A stretch of DNA of 41,594 bases from an uncultured Campylobacter sp. (lineage in GTDB: Bacteria > Campylobacterota > Campylobacteria > Campylobacterales > Campylobacteraceae), in the NCBI RefSeq assembly GCF_938030815.1, contig NZ_CALHII010000148.1, positions 1-41,594 on the forward strand. The letters are read 5' to 3'. The translations under genes were made by a program, and so were the position numbers. Below the pieces are notes generated by a model. The model was given only the letters and a program-made list of their open reading frames with translations. It was not told the DNA's origin and ran no database searches. Shown here in pieces: positions 24,714 to 32,715 of this stretch; positions within the stretch are counted from its first letter, which is position 1, and every line of letters begins with the position of its first letter.

Positions 24714-25231
24714 GAGGACTCCGAAAATTTGATTTTCGTATTGTCGCTTAAAAATGCTTGGAGGTAGATTAAATGTGTGGCCGGCTTTTGTGTGAGCTTT
24801 TTAATCGTCGATTTTTAAAAGCATTAGGATGGCGAAATGAACGATGCAAATATGAGTAAATTATCTCTTCTATCATTGCCGCGATGGGTACTCAATTTTT
24901 TTGACGCGGGCTCGCGACGGTAAAAGAGTAGCGTTTACGCACGATTATAGGCAGCGTGGTAATCTCCTTATGGAAAGCGTACGGTGCAATCATCGCCATA
25001 TCAGTATCCATCTTTGCTCAATTCCTTTATGTGGGCTGCAAAAATTTATAAACCGCATGGGATTTCATCGCGATAGATTTCAAACTTCGCTCTCCGCCGC
25101 AAATATAACAGACCTTGTCGCGAAAATTCTAAATCATAGCGGCGCCGAGCCGGGAAGAGTACTTTTAAATTTTAAAATTTCGCGGTAGAGCAAGACTTCC
25201 GTATTTGCGGAGTTAAAGTCAAATTTAGAAT
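24714..25231. other. 518-bp gap upstream of the lipid cluster
   Basis: This should hold the promoter of the phosphatidyltransferase gene and the end of the DUF3137-like gene's transcript. Apart from a possible decayed reading frame (24837-25051, listed separately) and the palindrome AAATTTTAAAATTT at 25167-25180, I see nothing. A plus-strand frame at 24901-25188 has no binding site and an unlikely Arg/His-rich product. Confidence 0.4.
24837..25051 (+). pseudogene. Possible decayed membrane-protein gene
   Basis: From ATG 24837 (AGGA upstream) a 28-codon frame reads MNDANMSKLSLLSLPRWVLN and stops. In another plus frame, 24932-25051 without a start codon, the sequence reads IGSVVISLWKAYGAIIAISV then SIFAQFLYVGCKNL and stops, which is a convincing membrane helix. 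The two halves could be one small membrane protein broken by a stop and a frameshift. I do not recognise it, and chance is a real alternative. Confidence 0.25.
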
Positions 25232-26272
25232 TTAATCTCGCCAGATATTTTCGTTTAATTTCAGAGTTTTTACGATGGATAGAAAGGATAAAAGCTCGTG
25301 CTTGATAGACGCCGCAGGACCTGCGCTAAGTACGCTGTGATCTACGCTAGGCTCGAAACTATCGTATTCCGTGCGGATGAAAATATAGACTTTTCTACCA
25401 GAAAAGCTTAATCTGATCGGTCCGCCGGCACCGCTTCTAAAGCGAAGCAAGCGCCGCATAAAGGCGGGTGTGAGGGCATACATTGCAGACACCGCATCGG
25501 CGCTATATACGCTAAATGTGGAGCTAAACTCGCTATCATCCATCACGATCTTCTTAAGTCCGCCAAGTGTTGGTCTCGCGCTGAGCGAAGGCAGGATCAC
25601 GGTCGTAGAGTTTATGCGCTTTTTAAATTCCGCGTATAAAAATATCCCCCTGCTGCTACGTCGTTCGTCAGTATGAGTCACGCAAATATCCGCAAAGCTG
25701 AAAAATACTCCGTCATAAACGCCGGAAATTTTATCTTCGCAATCAAAATAGCTTATGCCGTCCACAAATAGGCCGCTAGCGCGCAGATACGCCGGCCGAA
25801 ACGAGCCTGAAATTTCGTAGCGATAGCCTAGGCTCGCGATATAGGGCACGATATATCGGTGTTTAAAGGCGCGGACGAATTTTTTGGATCTGTTGTATTT
25901 GATCCGCTCCAGCGCGGCATCTGCGATATTAAACAAAGAAAGGCAGATGGTTACGAGTGCGATGACGAAGCGCAAAGTATCATTCTCGCACATTTCTACG
26001 CCTTTGGCAAGCATCCACAGCAAGGTGCAAAAGATAAATACGCGCACTATATTTGCATCTTTATTCACTACTCTAAAAGAGATGCTACCGCAGCTAAATA
26101 CCACTATGATCCAGCAGAGAACCATTGCTGCATTTTGATCTCTAAGATTGAAAAACAGCCACAGCGCCGAGGCTAGCACCGCTAGTGCTATTATCGAAAA
26201 CGCCGTGCCTTTGCGCTGCTCCGCCTCATCTAGGATGCCGAGCCTTAGTTTTTCCAGTTCGTTTGCGGTCAT
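25232..26272 (-). CDS. DUF3137-like membrane protein
   Basis: This 346-residue protein has an N-terminal cytoplasmic stub, then two pairs of hydrophobic helices: AFSIIALAVLASALWLFF and VLCWIIVVFSCGSISF (about 24-66), then VFIFCTLLWMLAKGV and LRFVIALVTICLSLFNIADA (about 78-118). A large soluble C-terminal domain follows. SGVYDGVFFSFADICVTH, GIFLYAEF and the DDSEFSSTFSVYSADAVSAM-to-LTPAFMRRLL segment are the DUF3137 pattern. Such genes often follow lemA in Campylobacter; here it stands alone, 14.7 kb from the lemA gene at 40977. Function is unknown. It is transcribed toward the lipid cluster, with a 518-bp gap between. Confidence 0.7.
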   Translation of the reverse strand: MTANELEKLRLGILDEAEQRKGTAFSIIALAVLASALWLFFNLRDQNAAMVLCWIIVVFSCGSISFRVVNKDANIVRVFIFCTLLWMLAKGVEMCENDTLRFVIALVTICLSLFNIADAALERIKYNRSKKFVRAFKHRYIVPYIASLGYRYEISGSFRPAYLRASGLFVDGISYFDCEDKISGVYDGVFFSFADICVTHTDERRSSRGIFLYAEFKKRINSTTVILPSLSARPTLGGLKKIVMDDSEFSSTFSVYSADAVSAMYALTPAFMRRLLRFRSGAGGPIRLSFSGRKVYIFIRTEYDSFEPSVDHSVLSAGPAASIKHELLSFLSIVKTLKLNENIWRD

Positions 26273-26360
26273 CTTTCTCTTTCTAAATTTATCGAAGCAA
26301 TTTTAAAATTTAGGTTTGAATCCGCTCCTAAATTTAAAGGGCTAAATTTTAAAATTTACA

Positions 26361-26376
26361 AAATTCCGCGGAATTT
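26361..26376 (-). terminator. Possible terminator after purN
   Basis: AAATTCCGCGGAATTT is a perfect 16-bp palindrome 25 bp beyond the purN stop, followed on the minus strand by TTGTAAATTTT. A six-pair stem with a CGCG loop and a T-rich tail could end the tig-purN transcript. The neighbouring palindrome TAAATTTTAAAATTTA (26343-26358) adds to the structure. Confidence 0.35.
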
Positions 26377-26400
26377 CGCTCTTTAAATTTAGCGCAAAAT

Positions 26401-26979
26401 TTAGCTACGGCATAAAATTTCTACGATCGCCTGCGGCAATAGCTCATGCTCGATCTCGTGGATTTTGGCCTCATAAGCTTCAAGACTCATTCCCGCGCTC
26501 TTTTCAAACGCGCGCTGAGCGATAATCGCGCCGCCGTCGAGCTCCTCGCTGACCCAGTGCACGCTCACGCCGCCCACTTTCATATCGCTCTCAAAGCTCT
26601 GCTCTATCGCGTGCGCGCCCTTAAAAAGCGGCAGTAGCGACGGGTGCAAATTTATTGCGCGAACCCTGCTCGTAAAAACGGGCGTTAGAATCCGCATAAA
26701 GCCCGCAAGCACCGTAAGCTCCGCGCCGCTTTTTTCGATCTCGCGCACGAGTGCGGCGTCGAATTCCTCGCGGCTAGCAAAATCTTTGTGATTTAGGATC
26801 ACGCTTTTAAGCCCGAATTTTGCGGCCTTTTCGATACCGCCTGCGTTAGCTTTGTTGCTTAGCGTTAGCACGACTTCGATCTTGGTGCCCCCAAAAGTTT
26901 TGCCGTGCAGCTTCTGCAGGATCGCCTCCAAATTTGAGCCGCTACCGCTAAAAAGCACGGCGAGCTTTTTCACAACCAT
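26401..26979 (-). CDS. purN: Phosphoribosylglycinamide formyltransferase
   Basis: PurN formylates GAR with 10-formyl-tetrahydrofolate, the third step of purine synthesis. The 192 residues include LAVLFSGSGSNLEAIL (phosphate-binding, about 7-22), AELTVLAGFMRILTP (about 80-94), INLHPSLLPLFKGAHAIEQS with the catalytic His (about 104-123), and SVHWVSEELDGGAIIAQ (about 134-150) with the catalytic Asp. The start overlaps nnr by 10 bp and GAGG precedes it. It is the last gene of the tig operon, and it follows purD in the pathway. Confidence 0.97.
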   Translation of the reverse strand: MVVKKLAVLFSGSGSNLEAILQKLHGKTFGGTKIEVVLTLSNKANAGGIEKAAKFGLKSVILNHKDFASREEFDAALVREIEKSGAELTVLAGFMRILTPVFTSRVRAINLHPSLLPLFKGAHAIEQSFESDMKVGGVSVHWVSEELDGGAIIAQRAFEKSAGMSLEAYEAKIHEIEHELLPQAIVEILCRS

Positions 26980-28631
26980 TTTACCTCCTCGATGAGATCG
27001 AGCGGATTTAGTGCGTAGGAGTTTTTGGCGAAGGCTCGCGCGGCGAGTGCGTGGGCTAGGACGCCGCAGATTGAGGCTTGCAGAGGCGAGTAATGTTGCG
27101 CGAGCAGCCCGCCGATGAGCCCTGCGAGTACGTCGCCGCTGCCGCCTTTTGCGAGCGCGGCGCTTCCCTTGTCGCAGACATAAATGACGCCAGCTTGCGC
27201 GATGAGAGTGTTTGCGCCCTTTAGCACGAGCACGCCGCTAAATTTTTCGCTCCACGCCCGCGCAAGCTCAAAGCGCCGCTCTTGCAGCTCGCTCACGCTA
27301 AGATCTGCGATGCCCGCGATCTTTAAAAGCGAGCAAAACTCCTTTGGATGGGGCGTTATGATTAAATTTGAATTGGCGTTTAGTAAGCTTAAAATTTCAC
27401 GCTCATAGCACAGATCGGCGTCGATGACGCAGCTTTTGTCCCGTAGTGCGGCAAGATCAATCTTCCGCTCTCCAAGGCCACAGCCGCAAACCACGACCCG
27501 CGCGGCATTGAATGAGCTTTTTTGCATCAAAATCGGGCTTAAGTTTAACGGCTCATCACTAACGACGCTAACGAGCCCGCTGCCGATCGCGTGAGCCGCT
27601 AGAGCCGCCATCTGCGCCGCTCCGCTCATCTGCCCGCTTACTACGTAGGTGTGCCCGAAGTCGCCCTTGTTGGTATTTTGCTTCGTGCGTAGCGGCAGCT
27701 TCAGATCGCTTTTTTGAAGCAGAAAATATTCGCTCCGCTCCTCAAAATTTGAGCGCGAAATTCCAAGATTTGCGACCTTGATCCGCCCTGCATAATCCTT
27801 CGCGCCGTCCGAAAACAGCGCGAGCTTCAGCGCTCCCATCGCGATCGTCAGATCCGCGCAAAATGCACCGCCTAAAATGCGCCCGCTCTTATCGATACCG
27901 CTTGGGATATCGACTGCGATTTTTAGGGATTTTGCGCTATTTGCGAGAGATAAAATTTCACAAATTTCAGCGCTTATCGGTTTATTTAAACCGCTGCCGA
28001 AAATTCCGTCGATTATGCAGTCTGCGCTTGTAATCTCATCGTGCAGGTCGCTCGGATTGCCGCATTCGTTGCCTGGCTTGCCGAAATCTCCGTCGTGCTC
28101 CACGGTTTCAAATTTAGCGCTCGTAAATTTTGTGTCCTCAAAATTTGCGCGTAATTTATCGCCGCCGTCCGAAGCGTCAGCGCCGCTTAGGTTTTCATGC
28201 TCGCTCTGCGGCTCGCTCGCGCCAGTGTCTTTTAAAGAGGAGCCGCCTACGCTTTCATGCGCGCAGGCATCCTTGTTAGACGCGCCCTTTACGTGCTCGC
28301 AAGCGTCTTTCGCGCTCGCGATGTCGATAAGCCTAACGCCCGCAGCCCGCGCCGCATCAGCTTGAAATTTACCTGCCGCGCTTCTGTTTTGAAGCACGCT
28401 AAGCGCCGTGCAGCTAAAATCGCCGCTTAGCTTTCGCAGCGCCGCCATCGCGTCCGCGCCGTTATTTCCGCCGCCGCAAAGCGCCAAAATGCGCGAACCC
28501 TTTTTGAGCCGCTTTCTGATCTCGCCCTCGATCCTGCAAGCGGCGTTTTCCATTAAAATTTGCTCACTCAGTCCAAATTTTGCGCTCGCTCGCGCATCGA
28601 GGTCCTCGGTGCTAAAGAAAATTTTTTTCAA
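26970..28631 (-). CDS. nnr: Bifunctional NAD(P)H-hydrate epimerase / ADP-dependent dehydratase
   Basis: This protein repairs hydrated NADH and NADPH. The N-terminal epimerase domain (about 1-105 and 198-270) has ILMENAACRIEGEI, ALCGGGNNGADAMAALRKL (about 50-68) and VDIPSGIDKSGRIL. The C-terminal ribokinase-like dehydratase (about 290-553) has GDFGHTYVVSGQMSGAAQMA, NSNLIITPHPKEF and GSGDVLAGLIGGLLA. A Ser/Asp/Glu/His-rich stretch of about 90 residues (about 107-197, with repeated KDAC and KDTG units) splits the epimerase domain; the total of 553 exceeds the roughly 460-500 usual. The start is TTG overlapping the comM stop as TTGA, with AAGGAG upstream. It is part of the tig-purN operon. Confidence 0.93.
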   Translation of the reverse strand: MKKIFFSTEDLDARASAKFGLSEQILMENAACRIEGEIRKRLKKGSRILALCGGGNNGADAMAALRKLSGDFSCTALSVLQNRSAAGKFQADAARAAGVRLIDIASAKDACEHVKGASNKDACAHESVGGSSLKDTGASEPQSEHENLSGADASDGGDKLRANFEDTKFTSAKFETVEHDGDFGKPGNECGNPSDLHDEITSADCIIDGIFGSGLNKPISAEICEILSLANSAKSLKIAVDIPSGIDKSGRILGGAFCADLTIAMGALKLALFSDGAKDYAGRIKVANLGISRSNFEERSEYFLLQKSDLKLPLRTKQNTNKGDFGHTYVVSGQMSGAAQMAALAAHAIGSGLVSVVSDEPLNLSPILMQKSSFNAARVVVCGCGLGERKIDLAALRDKSCVIDADLCYEREILSLLNANSNLIITPHPKEFCSLLKIAGIADLSVSELQERRFELARAWSEKFSGVLVLKGANTLIAQAGVIYVCDKGSAALAKGGSGDVLAGLIGGLLAQHYSPLQASICGVLAHALAARAFAKNSYALNPLDLIEEVKWL

Positions 28632-30145
28632 ATTTCGCTCCTTATGCGAAAGCTAAGAGCCTCCAAAATATGCGCCTTGGCGATGATCTCAGCGCCTGCG
28701 AGATCGGCGATAGTGCGCGCGAGTTTTAGCGTTTTATTCACGCCGCGTTGCGAAAGATCGTAGCGGGTGATCGCGGTTTGCAAAACCTCTCGCGCCGCGC
28801 TTTCGCAGACGCAAAATTTTTCGGTCTCCTCGTCGCGTAGCTTTGCGTTTAGCTCGCTCTGTCCGCGAGCCTTTTGCGCGCGAAACGCCCGCAGCACCGC
28901 ATCTGCCATCTCCTCGCTGCAAACGTCGCTTCTATCGTCTGCGCCGGTCTCATCCATCGCGACGTATATGTCGATGCGATCTAGCAGCGGCGCAGAAATC
29001 GTGTTTTTGTAGCGCTTGATGTCATTTAGCGAGCAGGTGCAGGTGAGGTTTTTAGAGAATAGATTTCCGCACGGGCAGGGGTTTTGCGCCGCGACGAAGA
29101 TAAATTTCGTTTGGTATTCGACCTTGGAATTTACGCGCGAAATCAAAATTCTATTATCCTCCAGCGGCTCGCGCAGGCTTTCTAAAATTTGCTTGCCGAA
29201 GTGCGGCAGCTCGTCGAAAAATAGCTCGCCGCCGTTTGCGAGCGCGACCTCGCCGATCTTTGCGCCGCTACTGCCGCCGCCGAAAATAGAACTGCGCGTG
29301 CTGGTGTGGTGCGGCGAGCGGAAGGGGCGCAGCGCGCTAAAATCGACGTCTTTGTTATTTAGCGACTCGTAGGCACACGAGAGTAGCACTTCGCCCAGGC
29401 TCTGCGGCGGCAGAATTCTGGCTATCCGCTTGGCGCACATGCTTTTGCCGCAGCCGGGACTGCCCTCAAAGAGGATATTGTGCATGCCGCACGCAGCGAT
29501 CAGGCTCGCGCGCTTGGCGCGTTTTTGCCCTTTGACGTCTTTAAAATCAAGCGAAAAATCGCGGTTGGGGACGTAAATTTGCCCGTCAATTTCCACGACG
29601 TTTTTAAAAAGCGGATGGGTTTCTCGCATGAGCCTGCTTGCGGCGAATTCCTCGTCTAAAAAAAATCTGACCGCGTCGCTTAGGCTATCCACTGCATACA
29701 CGTCGTAGTTTGGGATCGTGCAGGCCTTTAGCGCAATACTTTGCGGTACCAAAATTTTAGCGCGTCTCACCTTCGTGCTTAAAAAAAGCAGAATCGAAAA
29801 GAGACTCGCCGTGCTCTTTAGGCTGCCGTCTAAACCGAGCTCGCCGAAGACGAAGAAATCGCCGTCGATGCGCTCTTTTTGCAGCGCGATTAGAAGCGCG
29901 ATCGCAAGATCGAAGTGCGAGCCGTTTTTGGGCGTATCGGAGGGGGAGAGATTTATGATGATTTTGGATGCGGGAAATTTAAAATTTAGGCTCACAAGCG
30001 CAGCTTTTACGCGGCTTTCGCTCTCTTTTATCGTAGCTCCCGCAAGGCCAACGATATTAAATCCCGGCAGTCCCCGCACGAATGTCGATTCAACCTCTAC
30101 GGGGATCAGAGCATCCGTGAAGGCAGCGCATTTTAGGGATTTCAT
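28628..30145 (-). CDS. YifB/ComM-family Mg-chelatase-like AAA+ ATPase
   Basis: This 505-residue cytoplasmic ATPase has an N-terminal Lon-protease-like domain (about 1-170; VEVESTFVRGLPGFNIVGLA, INLSPSDTPKNGSHFDLAIA). The AAA+ domain has Walker A FEGSPGCGKSMCAKRIAR (about 222-239), FRSPHHTSTRSSIFGGG and Walker B GELFFDELPHF. A Cys cluster CPCGNLFSKNLTCTC follows, then a C-terminal lid with YDLSQRGVNKTLKLARTIAD. ComM proteins act as helicases promoting branch migration during natural transformation in several bacteria, a plausible role in a Campylobacter. ATG overlaps the def stop as ATGA. Confidence 0.92.
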   Translation of the reverse strand: MKSLKCAAFTDALIPVEVESTFVRGLPGFNIVGLAGATIKESESRVKAALVSLNFKFPASKIIINLSPSDTPKNGSHFDLAIALLIALQKERIDGDFFVFGELGLDGSLKSTASLFSILLFLSTKVRRAKILVPQSIALKACTIPNYDVYAVDSLSDAVRFFLDEEFAASRLMRETHPLFKNVVEIDGQIYVPNRDFSLDFKDVKGQKRAKRASLIAACGMHNILFEGSPGCGKSMCAKRIARILPPQSLGEVLLSCAYESLNNKDVDFSALRPFRSPHHTSTRSSIFGGGSSGAKIGEVALANGGELFFDELPHFGKQILESLREPLEDNRILISRVNSKVEYQTKFIFVAAQNPCPCGNLFSKNLTCTCSLNDIKRYKNTISAPLLDRIDIYVAMDETGADDRSDVCSEEMADAVLRAFRAQKARGQSELNAKLRDEETEKFCVCESAAREVLQTAITRYDLSQRGVNKTLKLARTIADLAGAEIIAKAHILEALSFRIRSEI

Positions 30146-30660
30146 TTCGATTTTTCTTTTAGGCTTTTTTTGAATTCTTTATCAAATTTTTTGCGTTTAT
30201 TGTATCCGATACGCTCGATGAAAAGATGCCCGTCAAGGTGATCCATCTCGTGCTGGATACAGACGGCTAGCAGCTCGCTAGCGTCCATTTCGTGGGTATT
30301 GCCGGCGCGGTCTTGAAACTGCACCGTAATAAACTCGGCGCGTGTGACGTCCTCATAAAAGCCGGGCACCGACAGGCAGCCCTCCTGGTAAACGACCTCG
30401 CCTTCCTTTTTTAAAATTTGCGGATTGATGATCTCGATAAGGTCCTTTTTGTCTTGGATTTTTTCCTCATTGGCTAAATTTATGATCAAAGCGCGCACGG
30501 GTCTGCCTACCTGGATGGCGGCAAGGCCTATGCCGTTTTTTGCGATCATCGTCTCATACATATCGTCTAAAAGCTCGCCCAGCGCCGCGTCGAATTTAAC
30601 GACCTCGGTCGATTTTTGATAAAGCTTTTTATTCGGATAGGTAAGGACGTCCAGGATCAT
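30142..30660 (-). CDS. def: Peptide deformylase
   Basis: Def removes the N-formyl group from new proteins at the ribosome. The 172 residues carry all three motifs: GIGLAAIQ (43-50), EGCLS (93-97) with the metal-binding Cys95, and HEMDH (137-141) with two His ligands and the catalytic Glu. The C-terminus is Lys-rich. The start is immediately after the clpP stop. Grouping with the trigger factor and ClpP gives an operon for nascent-chain maturation and quality control. Confidence 0.98.
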   Translation of the reverse strand: MILDVLTYPNKKLYQKSTEVVKFDAALGELLDDMYETMIAKNGIGLAAIQVGRPVRALIINLANEEKIQDKKDLIEIINPQILKKEGEVVYQEGCLSVPGFYEDVTRAEFITVQFQDRAGNTHEMDASELLAVCIQHEMDHLDGHLFIERIGYNKRKKFDKEFKKSLKEKSK

Positions 30661-31245
30661 CTATTTAAAGCTCTTTTGAAGTACTTGATCGATCAAGCCG
30701 TATTGCACGGCATCCTCGGCGCTCATGAAAAAGTCGCGATCGGTATCCTTTTCGACCTGCGCGAGATCTTTGCCGGAATTTTGCGAAAGGATGTTATTTA
30801 AAATTTCTTTCATTCGTAAAATTTCTTTGGCTTGAATCTCGATGTCGGTAGCCTGGCCTTGCGCGCCGCCGAGTGGCTGGTGGATCATTATGCGAGAGTT
30901 TGGAAGCGCGTAACGTTTGCCTTTGGTTCCGCAGCTTAGCAAAAACGCTCCCATCGACGCCGCTTGACCGATGCAGATCGTGCTTACGTCGGGTTTGATG
31001 TAATTCATCGTGTCATAAATGCTAAATCCGCTCGTAACCACGCCGCCAGGGGAGTTGATGTATAGATAGATATCCTTATCCGGATCCTCCGCTTCCAAAA
31101 ACAGAAGCTGTGCGACGATCGAGCTTGCCACTGCGTCGTCGATCTCGCCGCTAAGCATTACGATACGATCTTTTAGCAGTCTCGAGTAGATGTCGTAGCT
31201 GCGCTCTCCGCGACTAGTTTGTTCGATAACGTAAGGAATCACCAT
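30661..31245 (-). CDS. clpP: ATP-dependent Clp protease proteolytic subunit
   Basis: ClpP forms the tetradecameric serine-protease chamber that works with Clp ATPases. The 194-residue length is normal. The catalytic Ser97 is in CIGQAASMGAFLLSCG and His122 in RIMIHQPLGGAQGQATDIEI; the Asp lies in the DRDFFMSAEDAVQYGLID segment near the C-terminus. The N-terminus MVIPYVIEQTSRGERSYDIY is typical. It directly follows the trigger factor gene with no gap. Confidence 0.99.
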   Translation of the reverse strand: MVIPYVIEQTSRGERSYDIYSRLLKDRIVMLSGEIDDAVASSIVAQLLFLEAEDPDKDIYLYINSPGGVVTSGFSIYDTMNYIKPDVSTICIGQAASMGAFLLSCGTKGKRYALPNSRIMIHQPLGGAQGQATDIEIQAKEILRMKEILNNILSQNSGKDLAQVEKDTDRDFFMSAEDAVQYGLIDQVLQKSFK

Positions 31246-32559
31246 CTATTCGCCCTTCTCTTCTTTTTTGCCCTGTTTGGAGAAAATATCGTTGAATAGC
31301 TTCTCCTCGATCAGCGCCATTTTGACGGCCGGCAGCATGCCGTTGTTGCGGTATCTATTTAGATGCTCTTTCGGATCGGCGCCGTAGGTGTAGGCTTCCA
31401 TATAGACCGCCTGAACGAGCTCCTGATCGCTCACGTCGATATTGCGTTTTTTGGCTAGCTCGTCGATTAGGAATGTAAGCTTGACGCTGTTTTCGGCAGC
31501 CTTTCTAAACTCTTCGCGCTTTTTATCCAGGGCGTCTTTGTTGTTTTTAAATTCCTCGATCTGCTCTTTTGAAAAGCCGCTCCAGGCGTTGTTAAACTGC
31601 AAATTAATCTCCTGCTCGACGATCGCTTTTGGAAGCGCGAAGTTAAATTTCTCGGCGAGCGCGTCGGCAAATTTAGGCTTTAGATCCTCGTTTATCAGCT
31701 TTTGAAGCTTATCGTTTTTGATGCGCTCTTTGATGCGCGCTTCAAATTTCTCCTTGCTCGGCTCTTTCTCGCCTGGAAGCGCTTGCTTTAGCTCCTCCTC
31801 GCCGAGCTCTTTGGCGGGTTTTTTAGCTTGAATTTCATGAAGCTTGACTTTAAAGATCGCGTCCTTGCCGGCTAAGTTTTTCGCGCCGTAATCTTGCGGA
31901 AATTTAACCGCTACGTCGCGCTCCTCGCCCACTCTAAGTCCGATCATACCGTCTTCAAAGCCCGGGATGAATTGATTTGAGCCGATCTGAAGGACGTAGT
32001 CCTGCGCCTTGCCGCCGTCGAATGGCTTGCCGTCTACGAAGCCTTCGAAGTCGAATTTCGCAAAATCGTCTTTGGCTAGAATTTTTTTGTTGGTTTTAGA
32101 AAGCGGCGCGATCATCTGCAAAAATTCCGCCACTTTCTCGTCGATCTCTTTTTGAGTAACGCGCGGACTGCTAAATTTAGGGATCAGCTCCTCGTATCCC
32201 TCGACGCTAACCTCCGGTCTGAAAGAAATTTCGATCTCCACGTCGATATCGCCTTCTTTTTCATCAAATTTAGAAAAGACCGGCTCGGATAAAATTTCAT
32301 CTTGTTTTTTCTTTAAAATTTTAAGAGACTCGTCGATCATATTTTTAAGAAGCTCCTGCTTTGCATCGCCCTCAAGCTGTTTGCCGTATCGCTTCAAAAC
32401 CACTGCGGTAGGCACTTTGCCCTGTCTGAATCCGTCGATCCTTAGCTGCTTGGAGGCCTTTTTGGCTAGCTCTTCTACTTTGGCTGCGATCTGCTTTGCT
32501 TCGATCTTGCTCGCAGCGACCGCATTCGCGGCGTCTTTCATTTTTGCTTTTACTTCCAT
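31246..32559 (-). CDS. tig: Trigger factor, ribosome-associated chaperone
   Basis: Trigger factor binds emerging polypeptides and has peptidyl-prolyl isomerase activity. The 437 residues contain the N-terminal ribosome-binding signature (about 40-50, GFRQGKVP), the FKBP-type domain (about 150-240; AKDDFAKFDFEGFVDGKPFD, FIPGFEDGMIGLRVGEERDV) and a long helical C-terminal chaperone domain ending KKEEKGE. The ATG follows AAAGGAA. It is the first gene of the tig-clpP-def-comM-nnr-purN run, with a promoter just upstream. Confidence 0.98.
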   Translation of the reverse strand: MEVKAKMKDAANAVAASKIEAKQIAAKVEELAKKASKQLRIDGFRQGKVPTAVVLKRYGKQLEGDAKQELLKNMIDESLKILKKKQDEILSEPVFSKFDEKEGDIDVEIEISFRPEVSVEGYEELIPKFSSPRVTQKEIDEKVAEFLQMIAPLSKTNKKILAKDDFAKFDFEGFVDGKPFDGGKAQDYVLQIGSNQFIPGFEDGMIGLRVGEERDVAVKFPQDYGAKNLAGKDAIFKVKLHEIQAKKPAKELGEEELKQALPGEKEPSKEKFEARIKERIKNDKLQKLINEDLKPKFADALAEKFNFALPKAIVEQEINLQFNNAWSGFSKEQIEEFKNNKDALDKKREEFRKAAENSVKLTFLIDELAKKRNIDVSDQELVQAVYMEAYTYGADPKEHLNRYRNNGMLPAVKMALIEEKLFNDIFSKQGKKEEKGE

Positions 32560-32592
32560 AAAATTCCTTTAAAAAATTTAAAAATAGCTCGT

Positions 32593-32598
32593 AATATA
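32593..32598 (-). promoter_or_regulatory. Probable -10 box for the tig operon
   Basis: The minus strand reads TTTTTTGATATATTACGAGC with TATATT about 34 bases before the tig ATG. A second candidate TATACT lies at 32624-32619. The upstream sequence is AT-rich, as expected for Campylobacter sigma-70 promoters. Confidence 0.5.
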
Positions 32599-32640
32599 TC
32601 AAAAAATTTCTTATTTAAAGTATAAATTCCTAAAATTTAC

Positions 32641-32710
32641 CGAGCCTAAGCGGCTCGCGGCTTTTAAATTTTAAAATTTTAAGAGCCCGCCTTGAAATTT
32701 AAAGCGGGAC
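32641..32710 (-). terminator. Terminator region for the TonB-receptor gene
   Basis: Just after the stop at 32716 the minus strand forms a hairpin from CCCGC (32708-32704) and GCGGG (32690-32686) with extra TT/AA pairs, followed by CTCTTAAAATTTT. Further on, CGAGCC-GCTTA-GGCTCG (32657-32641) is a perfect second hairpin followed by GTAAATTTT. Together they isolate the receptor gene from the tig promoter. Confidence 0.5.
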
Positions 32711-32715
32711 TAAGG

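Noticed and set aside
24901..25188. 95-codon plus-strand frame
   Set aside because: Arg/His-rich product without binding site or motif; a different frame in the same DNA looks more protein-like.
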